Part shown: positions 57,343-64,000 of the stretch, one piece after another
Position numbering within the stretch: position 1 is the first letter of the stretch
How the letters are laid out: each line of letters begins with the position of its first letter
Assembly (NCBI RefSeq): GCF_003148495.1
Contig: NZ_QGGH01000001.1
Span: forward strand, 1,260,347-1,324,346
Reading direction: 5' to 3'
DNA: 64,000 nucleotides
From: Mesorhizobium loti
Lineage (GTDB): Bacteria; Pseudomonadota; Alphaproteobacteria; Rhizobiales; Rhizobiaceae
Program-made: the position numbers and the translations under genes
Notes under the pieces: model-generated
What the model saw: only the letters and a program-made list of their open reading frames with translations
Databases searched by the model: none
Told to the model about the DNA's origin: nothing

Positions 57343-58107
57343 TCACTCAGCGCTCAGCAGCGCCAGTTCCTCCGGCGTCAGATGCCGCGCCGCGCCCTTG
57401 GCGAGGTCGCCGAGCGGCAGGCGGCCGATGGCGATGCGGATGAGGCGCTTGACTTCGATGCCGTGCGCGGCGAGCAGCCGGCGGATGTGGCGGTTGCGGC
57501 CTTCGTCGAGCACGATCTCCAGCCAGGCGGTGCGGCCGCCGCTGCGCAAAAGCTCGATCGAGCTGGCGGTCAGGGTCTCACTGTCGACGGTGACGCCGGC
57601 GCGGAACTTGTCCAGCATCGTCTCATCCGGCACCGTGCCGATCTGCACGTGATAGGTCTTGGGCAAATGCGAGGCCGGGTCCATCAGCCGGTTGGCAAAC
57701 CGGGTGTCGTTGGTCATCAGCAGCAGGCCTTCGCTCGCCTTGTCGAGGCGGCCGACCGGCGAGACGAAGGGCAGGTCGAGCCCTTCGAGGCAGGCATAGA
57801 CGGTGTCGCGCTGTTGCGGGTCGTCGCGGGTGGTGACCAGCCCGCGCGGCTTGTTAAGCATGAGATAGACCTTGCGCTCGGCAACCACCGGCCTGTCGTC
57901 GACGACGATGCGGTCGCGGTCGAGGTCGACGCGCAGGGCTGCATCGCGCACCACCTTGCCGCCGACGCGCACGCGGCCTTCCGCGATCAGCACCTCGGCC
58001 TGCGTGCGCGAGCACAGGCCAAGCTTCGACAGCGCCCGGTTCAGGCTGACGCCGGCTGGCTTGCCGGTGGCTCGTGGCTGGCGTGGTGTCATGTCCTGCT
58101 TTGTCAT
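57343..58107 (-). CDS. 16S/23S rRNA pseudouridine synthase (RsuA/RluB family)
   Basis: A 254-residue protein with an S4 RNA-binding domain (SLNRALSKLGLCSRTQAEVL) and the catalytic Asp motif GRLDKASEGLLLMTND. RNRHIRRLLAAHGIEVKRLI is the C-terminal signature. Start at 58107 is favoured; ATG 58092 and a longer start at 58161 are also possible. It isomerises uridine in rRNA. Which position is not predictable. Confidence 0.92.
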   Translation of the reverse strand: MTKQDMTPRQPRATGKPAGVSLNRALSKLGLCSRTQAEVLIAEGRVRVGGKVVRDAALRVDLDRDRIVVDDRPVVAERKVYLMLNKPRGLVTTRDDPQQRDTVYACLEGLDLPFVSPVGRLDKASEGLLLMTNDTRFANRLMDPASHLPKTYHVQIGTVPDETMLDKFRAGVTVDSETLTASSIELLRSGGRTAWLEIVLDEGRNRHIRRLLAAHGIEVKRLIRIAIGRLPLGDLAKGAARHLTPEELALLSAE

Positions 58108-58235
58108 CCGGCTGGCTTGTCCGGTTCGCCGGCGAGCTTGCCGCCGGCACCGTCGTTTCATGGTGGGCGGACTTGCCGCCGCACCTTGGCTATCACGCGC
58201 ATCCGGTGCTGCTCAAGCTGCTGGCATGGGGCGGC

Positions 58236-59102
58236 CTATCTGGTGGCGGCCGCGACCAGCATTTCGCACGGCCCCTCGAACTGTCCGTCATGCTCGAACT
58301 GGCCAAGCGCGGTCTCGATCTCCGCCCAGGCGTCGTCCTGCTCGCTGGGCGACAGGCCGGCCAGCATCTGGTGCAGCGCGCCGAACGATTCCTGCTCGAA
58401 CTGCAGGCATTCCAGCGCCGACTGCAGCCGCACCGGCGCGTTGACCTTCTCGATGCGCACGTCATGGAAACCGGCATCGGTCAGGAGTTTGGCAAGCACC
58501 GCCGGGTCGCCCAGGCTGAACGGTCCGGGCTGGCCGGGCAGGGGGGCGGGTAGGGCGGCGCGGCGGCGGATGATACCGACCGGGATCGAGAAGAACGGGT
58601 TCTTGTCGGCGGTGGAATAGACGATGGCGCCGACCTTGCCTCCCGGCTTGAGATGATCGCGCATGCCGCCCAGCGCCCGGTTCTGGTCGGGAAAATAGAT
58701 CAGCCCGACGCGCGAGATCACGGCGTCGAAAGGTTGGGCTGATATGGCATCCAGCATTTCGCCGTCGGCAACGACCGTGTCGACATTGGCATGGCCGGCT
58801 AGCTTGGCGTTGCTGGCGGCAAAGTCGAGAATGCCCGGTGAGATGTCGGTGGCCAGCACATAGCCCGTCGGTCCCACGCGCCGCGCGGCGGTCAGCGTCT
58901 GTTCTCCGGCACCGGCGGCGACATCGAGGACGCGGCTGCCCTTGCCGATATCGGTCATATCAAGCATCAGTTCGGTGGCAGGCCCCAGCCAGCGGGTCAA
59001 AAGCGAACCCCAGCGGTTCCAGGCTTCGGCGGCGCTGTCCCATTGCTTTCGGGTGGTGTCCTTGAACTTGACCGGATCGAAAACCGGTTGCTGTATGGTC
59101 AT
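58236..59102 (-). CDS. Class I SAM-dependent methyltransferase
   Basis: A 288-residue protein from ATG 59102, supported by GGAGGAAGCC. VLDVAAGAGEQTLTAARRVG is motif I and VLATDISPGILDFAASNAKL motif II. The UbiE-like RVGLIYFPDQNRALGGMRDH follows. It methylates a small molecule not identifiable here. It is divergent from a LysR gene, which probably regulates it. Confidence 0.9.
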   Translation of the reverse strand: MTIQQPVFDPVKFKDTTRKQWDSAAEAWNRWGSLLTRWLGPATELMLDMTDIGKGSRVLDVAAGAGEQTLTAARRVGPTGYVLATDISPGILDFAASNAKLAGHANVDTVVADGEMLDAISAQPFDAVISRVGLIYFPDQNRALGGMRDHLKPGGKVGAIVYSTADKNPFFSIPVGIIRRRAALPAPLPGQPGPFSLGDPAVLAKLLTDAGFHDVRIEKVNAPVRLQSALECLQFEQESFGALHQMLAGLSPSEQDDAWAEIETALGQFEHDGQFEGPCEMLVAAATR

Positions 59103-59219
59103 GGCTTCCTCCTGAAAGGCACTATTGCCTTGCCGGAAACCGTATTGATCGCGTAGTTCTGGTGCCATTCTCGAAATCTCGACGCCCATTTTGCAAAATT
59201 GCACGGATCGGGGTCCAGG

Positions 59220-60107
59220 ATGCATTGGGATGACTTGCGGATCTTCCTGGCCGTCGCGCGCGACGGCTCGATCAGCGGCGCCGCAAAACGCATGAACATC
59301 CAGCACTCCACCGTGTCGCGCCGCATCCGGCTGCTGGAGACGCAGCTTGGCACGCGGCTGATCGAGCGCAAGAAATCCGGATATGAGCTGACCCCGGCCG
59401 GCGACGAGTTGAGGATGGCAGCCGGCAAGATGGAGCTCGAAGTGCTCGAGATCGAGGGCGCGCTCGGCGGTCAGGAAGACCGTGTCGCCGGGGAACTAAG
59501 GGTATCGGCGATCAACAACATGGCTTCATCCGTGCTGATGCCGATCTTCGCTGACTTCAGCGAGGCCTATCCGGATATCCGGCTGCATGTGCAGGTCTCC
59601 AACAAATATGTCAGCCTGGCCGAACGTCATGCCGACATCGCCATCCGGCTGACCAACACGCCGCTGGACACATTGGTCGGCACGCGGCTCACCAATGTGG
59701 CGTCGGCCGTTTACGGAGAAAGGCGCTACCTGGAGGGCCTGCGCGCCAGCGGTGCCACGCCGCTCTGGATCGGCGTGGAATGTTGCGCCTTCCATCAATC
59801 CTGGACCCATGCGGCATGCCCGGATCACCGGCACAGTTTCTTCGTCGATGACACGCTGCTGACGCTCGCCGCCCTGAAACAAGGGCTCGGCCTGGCCTAT
59901 CTGCCATGCTTCATGGGCGACAGCGCCGAGGAGCTGGCGCGCTTTCGCCAGCCGGACCCGATCCACGATCTCGGACTCTGGCTGCTCTACCATCCAGACC
60001 TGCGGCGCACCAAGCGCATTAGGGTGTTTCGCGAACACATGGCGGCACGCATCCGCGACCAGAGTGCGCTGTTCGAGGGCCGCCTGCCGCAGCCAGATCG
60101 GCGTTAG
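59220..60107 (+). CDS. LysR family transcriptional regulator
   Basis: A 295-residue protein. DGSISGAAKRMNIQHSTVSR is the HTH region, and RRIRLLETQLGTRLIERKKS follows. The 117-base divergent gap to the methyltransferase gene contains a short TTTTGCAAAA palindrome as a possible binding site. Inducer unknown. Confidence 0.92.
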   Translation: MHWDDLRIFLAVARDGSISGAAKRMNIQHSTVSRRIRLLETQLGTRLIERKKSGYELTPAGDELRMAAGKMELEVLEIEGALGGQEDRVAGELRVSAINNMASSVLMPIFADFSEAYPDIRLHVQVSNKYVSLAERHADIAIRLTNTPLDTLVGTRLTNVASAVYGERRYLEGLRASGATPLWIGVECCAFHQSWTHAACPDHRHSFFVDDTLLTLAALKQGLGLAYLPCFMGDSAEELARFRQPDPIHDLGLWLLYHPDLRRTKRIRVFREHMAARIRDQSALFEGRLPQPDRR

Positions 60108-60124
60108 CCGCGTGAATGCGCAGC

Positions 60125-60571
60125 ATGAGTGAGTCTCCCGCGCCGATCACCAAGACCGTCGTCATCGGTGCCGAGCCGGCCAAGGTCTGGCGGATACTGA
60201 CGACGCCAGAAATGATCCCGCAATGGATGTCCGACGAGGAGTTGACCGTTAGCCTGCAAGGGCATGCCGGCAGCGCGATCGTGATGCGCGGACTACTGCA
60301 CGGAATGCCGTTCGAGAACCATGGCACCATCCGCGCTTTTGAGTCGGAAAAGAGCTTCGCGTACAGCTACTGGAGCACGCTGTCGGCAGATCGGCTGGCG
60401 GACGTGCCCGAGAACCACACGGTGGTCAGCTTCGATCTGGCGCCGGCGGATGGGGGAACGCTGCTGACGCTGACGCTCAGCGACTTCGCCGAACCGGCGA
60501 TCCGTCCGCATGCCAATCTCTACTGGGGTCCGACCTTGCAGATCCTGAAGGCGGTCTGCGAGCGCGCTTGA
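60125..60571 (+). CDS. SRPBCC (AHSA1-type) domain protein
   Basis: A 148-residue START/Bet v1-like protein. TKTVVIGAEPAKVWRILTTP and IPQWMSDEELTV open the fold, and the long C-terminal helix is PHANLYWGPTLQILKAVCER. Such proteins bind hydrophobic ligands or act as Hsp90-activator-like factors. It follows the LysR gene by 17 bases. ATG 60116 is an alternative start. Confidence 0.87.
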   Translation: MSESPAPITKTVVIGAEPAKVWRILTTPEMIPQWMSDEELTVSLQGHAGSAIVMRGLLHGMPFENHGTIRAFESEKSFAYSYWSTLSADRLADVPENHTVVSFDLAPADGGTLLTLTLSDFAEPAIRPHANLYWGPTLQILKAVCERA

Positions 60572-60602
60572 GGGCGGGCGTCATCGCAGCGGATGGGTGC
60601 CC

Positions 60603-61448
60603 TTACTCTTTGGAGTGTCGGGCGAGGGCCAGCGCGCGGATGCGGTCGGCCACCGCGCTGTCGACCGGGTTGTAGACGGTCAGGCTCAAATCCGGCCGGC
60701 CGTCGACCGCGAACCCCGAATATTCCAGCTCGATATCGCCGAGTTCCGGGTGCTTCAGGCGCTTTGTCCCGTCGCCGTGGCTGAGCACGTCGTTTGCCCG
60801 CCAGAGGGCGGCAAACTCGGGGCTGGCGCCGCAAAGCTCGTCGACGAGCTGGGCGACCTCGGAGACCGCGCCGGCGCGCGCCGCATCGGCACGGAACGCG
60901 CCCACCACGAAACGGGCCAGGTTTTGCCAATCGTGCTGCCTGGCGCGGATATGGGGACTGAGGAACATGAAGCGCAGGATGTTGCGCTCGCCCTCGGGCA
61001 GGGTGCTGTAGTCGGTCATCACCACCTGCGCGGCGCGGTTCCAGGCAACGACATCCCAGGTGGCGGTCCTGACTATGGCGGGGCTGGCATCGAGCGTGTC
61101 GATGAGGCGTTGAAGCCGGGGGCTGACGCCCTCGACGCCCCTGTAGTGGACTTCGGGCGGGCGCCCCAGCCCGAGCATGAAAAGATGTTCGCGTTCCGCC
61201 TCGGTCAGCAGCAGGCCCTTGGCGATGCGGTTGAGGACATCGGCGGAGGGCGCGCCGCCTCGGCCCTGTTCCAGCCATGTATACCAGGTCGGGCTGATGT
61301 TGGCGCGCTGGGCGACCTCTTCCCGGCGCAGTCCCGGCGTGCGTCGGCGCCCCGAGAAGCCAAAGGACGCCGGATCAAGCCGGGTGCGCCGGTCTTTCAG
61401 GAACGCTGCCAGTGAGCCGGCGGAATTGGAGGGCATCCTGTTAGCCAT
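60603..61448 (-). CDS. XRE-family regulator with MmyB-like ligand domain
   Basis: A 281-residue protein. LRREEVAQRANISPTWYTWL is the HTH, with GLRREEVAQ typical of this subfamily. The C-terminal MmyB domain includes DVVAWNRAAQVVMTDYSTLP and EYSGFAVDGRPDLSLTVYNP. These regulators commonly repress a divergent short-chain dehydrogenase gene, and one lies 78 bases away here. Ligand may be a fatty-acid-like or reactive compound. Confidence 0.93.
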   Translation of the reverse strand: MANRMPSNSAGSLAAFLKDRRTRLDPASFGFSGRRRTPGLRREEVAQRANISPTWYTWLEQGRGGAPSADVLNRIAKGLLLTEAEREHLFMLGLGRPPEVHYRGVEGVSPRLQRLIDTLDASPAIVRTATWDVVAWNRAAQVVMTDYSTLPEGERNILRFMFLSPHIRARQHDWQNLARFVVGAFRADAARAGAVSEVAQLVDELCGASPEFAALWRANDVLSHGDGTKRLKHPELGDIELEYSGFAVDGRPDLSLTVYNPVDSAVADRIRALALARHSKE

Positions 61449-61526
61449 TATACCATGATAAGATCACTACTTTAATAGAATAATAGACCAGCAATATTAC
61501 GCAGGCAACTGTGCAGGAGATTTTGC

Positions 61527-62417
61527 ATGCGTATCTTTCTCACCGGCGCGACCGGTTTCATCGGTTCGGCGCTGGTTCTCGAACTCATCAAGGCGGACCA
61601 TCAGGTCGTCGGTGTTACCCGCTCCGACGCTGGCGCCGAGGCGCTGGCCGCCGCTGGTGCCGAGGTGTATCGCGGGACCCTCGAAGATCCCGAGGGGCTG
61701 CGAGACGGCGCGGCCAAGGCGGAGGCCGTGATCCACACGGCATTCGACCACGACTTTTCGCGGTTTGTCGAGAATTGCGAAAAGGACAAGCGCGTCATCG
61801 CGGCACTCGGCGCCGCACTGGCCGGCTCCGACCGGCCGCTGGTGATCACCTCCGGCGTCGGCATGGGCAGCCCCGGACATGGCCAGTTGGCGATAGAGGA
61901 TGTCTTCAACGCCAGCCATCCCAATCCGCGCATCGCCTCCGAGATGGCCGGCAATGCCTTGCTGGACGCAGGCGTCAACGTGTCGGTGGTGCGGCTGCCG
62001 CAGGTCCACAACCCGGTCAAGCAGGGCCTCATCTCGCCGCTTATCGAGATCGCGCGTGAAAAAGGCGTCTCGGCCTATGTCGGCGAGGGCCGCAATCGCT
62101 TTTCGGCGGGGCATCTCTCGGACGCGGCGCGCCTTTACCGGCTCGCCGTGGAAAAGCGGCAGCCGGGCGCGCGCTATCACGCGGTCGGCGAGGAAGGTGT
62201 CGAGATGCGTGCAATCGCCGAGGCGCTTGGCCGGGGCCTGAAATTGCCGGTCGTTTCCATCGCGCCGGAAAAGGCGGCGGAGCATTTCGGCTGGATGGCG
62301 ATGTTCGCGCCGATGGATCTGCCGGCCTCCAGCGCACTGACCCAGGCACGGCTGGGCTGGCACCCGACCGGCCCGACGCTGATCGCCGATCTCGACGCCA
62401 TGCGATACGCCGATTGA
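61527..62417 (+). CDS. NAD-dependent epimerase/SDR family protein
   Basis: A 296-residue extended SDR. MRIFLTGATGFIGSALVLEL is the NAD(P) loop, and the core has AVIHTAFDHDFSRFVENCEK. The family's canonical YxxxK is not obvious; ITSGVGMGSPGHGQ sits in its place, so it may be an atypical reductase or a redox sensor. It is divergent from the MmyB-type regulator. A strong terminator follows. Confidence 0.88.
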   Translation: MRIFLTGATGFIGSALVLELIKADHQVVGVTRSDAGAEALAAAGAEVYRGTLEDPEGLRDGAAKAEAVIHTAFDHDFSRFVENCEKDKRVIAALGAALAGSDRPLVITSGVGMGSPGHGQLAIEDVFNASHPNPRIASEMAGNALLDAGVNVSVVRLPQVHNPVKQGLISPLIEIAREKGVSAYVGEGRNRFSAGHLSDAARLYRLAVEKRQPGARYHAVGEEGVEMRAIAEALGRGLKLPVVSIAPEKAAEHFGWMAMFAPMDLPASSALTQARLGWHPTGPTLIADLDAMRYAD

Positions 62418-62451
62418 CGGGCTGAAACCTCGGCGCTGAAGCGGACGATAT

Positions 62452-62488
62452 AGGGTCGGTAATCTCAGTCAGATTGCCGGCCCTTTTT
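62452..62488 (+). terminator. Intrinsic terminator between convergent genes
   Basis: AGGGTCGGTAATCT (62452-62465) pairs with AGATTGCCGGCCCT (62471-62484) through 14 positions including G-U pairs, with a five-base loop and a following T5 run. It ends the SDR gene and lies just before the 3' end of the convergent reductase gene. Confidence 0.9.
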
Positions 62489-62499
62489 GTACGAGCGCA

Positions 62500-63198
62500 T
62501 CATCCAGGAGTAACTGCGTAGCGCAGATGGACGAGCCCATGCGCCAGCGCCTCGCAGCTCTTCAGGGACAATTGCGTCTTGCCCGCCAGGCCATTCTCGC
62601 CGAACTCGACGAAGGCCTGGTTCGCGGCGCGTCCATCAATGGCAGGCGCGACGAGAAGGCTCAACTCATCGACGAGGCCGGCTGCGAAGAAGGAGCCGTT
62701 GATGCCGGCGCCGCCCTCGAGCAGCAGCCTTCGGATGCCGAGTTCACGTCCGAGCGCCTCGAGCATCGCGGCGAGATCCATGTCCGCCGTTTCCGCGACG
62801 ATATAAGACACGCCGTCGGCGGTAAGTTCTGCCAGATGGCTGTCGGCCACGGCATGCCCGAGCAGCACCACGACATGATCGCCGCCGATGTCCGGTTTGG
62901 AAAAGTGAAGCTTGCCCGAGGCATCGAGCGCCACGGCATAGCTGCCCGCACCCATTTGCGCGAAATGATAGGGCCGGTCGACCTTGCCGGCTTTGGCCGG
63001 CGGATGCGCGCCGGCCTTGCTCATCTCGGCCATGGTGACACGCCCGACGATCCAGCCGTCAGCCGCGAGGTCGTTGTGGATGTGCTCATAGAGGCTTGAC
63101 CACTCGGCCCGGCTGCCGTCGGGGCTGTTGGTGTAGCGGCTGGGGTGGAGGCTGCCGTCAAGGGATGCCAGCATATGGCAGATGATTTGCGGCTTCAT
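62500..63198 (-). CDS. RibD C-terminal/dihydrofolate-reductase-like protein
   Basis: A 232-residue protein. ICHMLASLDGSLHPSRYT and WIVGRVTMAEMSKAGAHPPA begin the DHFR-like fold, and LGIRRLLLEGGAGINGSFFA is the NADPH-binding GG motif of RibD-type reductases. ATG 63198 is preferred over 63210. The lack of a deaminase domain means it is a stand-alone reductase and may act on a pyrimidine or another substrate. Confidence 0.88.
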   Translation of the reverse strand: MKPQIICHMLASLDGSLHPSRYTNSPDGSRAEWSSLYEHIHNDLAADGWIVGRVTMAEMSKAGAHPPAKAGKVDRPYHFAQMGAGSYAVALDASGKLHFSKPDIGGDHVVVLLGHAVADSHLAELTADGVSYIVAETADMDLAAMLEALGRELGIRRLLLEGGAGINGSFFAAGLVDELSLLVAPAIDGRAANQAFVEFGENGLAGKTQLSLKSCEALAHGLVHLRYAVTPG

Positions 63199-63416
63199 GC
63201 GGTTTCTCATGTCAGGGGTTTTGAAAGCTCAGGCTCAGTCCAAGGTAGCGCTGGGCCGAAAGAATGGAAGCAGCGAACAGGTTATTGGCCCGGCCACGCA
63301 CTCTTATGCGGATATCGCGACAATCCAAACCCGCGCCGTAACCCTTTGTTTTCTTGCGGGGCGTATCCACAAGGGCCGCGTCGCCTGTGGCCGACGCACC
63401 AATGGACGCGTGAAGC

Positions 63417-64000
63417 ATGGGTTCACCCTGGTCCGAATTGCTGGCCAATCTCGCCGTCGTAGCGATGTTCGTTTCCGTCTGGATCCACACCCATGTGTGG
63501 CTGGACCGCAGGGCGGCTTTGACGCGGGCGACGGCTTTCGGCCTACTGATGGGGGCCGGCGCCGTCATCCTGATGCTGACGCCGATGCAGTTGCAGCCCG
63601 GCCTCTTCGTCGATCTGCGCGGCACGATGATCGCACTGGCGGGCTTCTTCGGCGGTCCCGTGGCCTGTGTCATCGCTGGGCTGGCCGCCGTCGCGTTCCG
63701 TTTCCATGAAGGCGGTATCGGCGTGTTCGCCGGCGCCATGGGGATCGCCATCGCCACCTTGATCGGTATTGCCGGCCATCTCGCCCTGCGCGGCCGCGCG
63801 CCCGGCCGGGTAGACATCCTGATCCTGGCCGCAACGGCCGCCGCCGGCTCGCCGCTCGGCCTGCTCGCCCTGCCACGGGAGATCATGCAGACGGTGCTGC
63901 CGCAAGTGGCGCTGCCGACGTCGCTGCTGATCTTTCTTTCGATCATGCTGTCGGGACTTGCGCTCTACCAGGAACGCCGCCGCATCGAGGCACTGCAATC
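63417..64000 (+). CDS. Membrane sensor with 5TM-LYT domain (partial)
   Basis: The frame starts at ATG 63417 (MGSPWSELLANLAVVAMFVS) and runs off the right edge, showing 194 codons. It has five or six hydrophobic helices; DLRGTMIALAGFFGGPVACV and GLAAVAFRFHEGGIGVFAGA resemble the 5TMR_LYT sensor domain of LytS and of GGDEF proteins. QERRRIEALQ at the edge looks like the linker to an output domain, probably GGDEF or a kinase, which is not visible. Confidence 0.85.
   Translation, partial: MGSPWSELLANLAVVAMFVSVWIHTHVWLDRRAALTRATAFGLLMGAGAVILMLTPMQLQPGLFVDLRGTMIALAGFFGGPVACVIAGLAAVAFRFHEGGIGVFAGAMGIAIATLIGIAGHLALRGRAPGRVDILILAATAAAGSPLGLLALPREIMQTVLPQVALPTSLLIFLSIMLSGLALYQERRRIEALQ

Overview
The window is a gene-dense, GC-rich chromosomal segment from an alphaproteobacterium of the Rhizobiales, most likely Mesorhizobium or a close relative. 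This is inferred from the density of ABC uptake operons with dedicated regulators, the arsR-aqpS-arsC arsenic genes (aqpS replacing an arsenite pump is known from rhizobia), a CIRCE-controlled groESL copy, DUF1488 proteins, and long inverted-pair intergenic elements. I see no rRNA, tRNA, CRISPR array, integrase or transposase. Species cannot be fixed from sequence reading alone.

Layout. 1-4.5 kb: sugar ABC importer (ATPase cut by the left edge) with a phytanoyl-CoA-dioxygenase-like enzyme, all leftward, and a divergent AraC regulator. 4.7-11.7 kb: ChaC-like cyclotransferase, then a leftward operon lacI - binding protein - two permeases - GH127 beta-L-arabinofuranosidase, without its own ATPase and with a REP-like inverted pair between binding-protein and permease genes. 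12-17 kb: PAS-GGDEF cyclase, five small conserved-looking proteins, then groES-groEL behind a clear promoter and CIRCE. 17-19.4 kb: Nudix, free methionine-R-sulfoxide reductase, YeiH-type membrane protein. 19.5-27.4 kb: BetI-like TetR regulator facing a CocE/NonD hydrolase and a complete dipeptide ABC importer. 27.4-34.8 kb: SnoaL-like protein, a nitrilase-fold protein with altered catalytic residues, LysR, cupin, MFS pump, and two tandem aldo/keto reductases, the second fused to an exported-type flavodoxin. 34.9-39.7 kb: cation-efflux protein, GNAT, ACT-domain protein, aldehyde dehydrogenase, and a Xre-RES toxin-antitoxin pair. 39.8-46.1 kb: arsenic region with three ArsR regulators, an arsC remnant, aqpS, arsC, a Cys-tailed flavoprotein, an MFS transporter and an Old Yellow Enzyme. 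46.3-51.1 kb: polar amino-acid ABC importer, saccharopine-dehydrogenase-like enzyme and Lrp regulator. 51.2-64 kb: mixed single genes (LysR with TauE exporter, Usp, histidine phosphatase, VOC protein, ECF sigma with SnoaL tail, SDR, pseudouridine synthase, methyltransferase/LysR pair, SRPBCC, MmyB-type regulator/SDR pair, RibD-like reductase, and the start of a LytS-type membrane sensor).

The genes form independent nutrient-uptake and stress modules, each with a local regulator. The most unusual items are the aldo/keto reductase-flavodoxin fusion with an internal start site, the nitrilase-fold protein missing two of three catalytic residues, the duplicated glnQ 3' end bracketing arsR/Old Yellow Enzyme, and the arsC remnant still overlapping aqpS. 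I found no single locus that I can confidently call a wholly new system.
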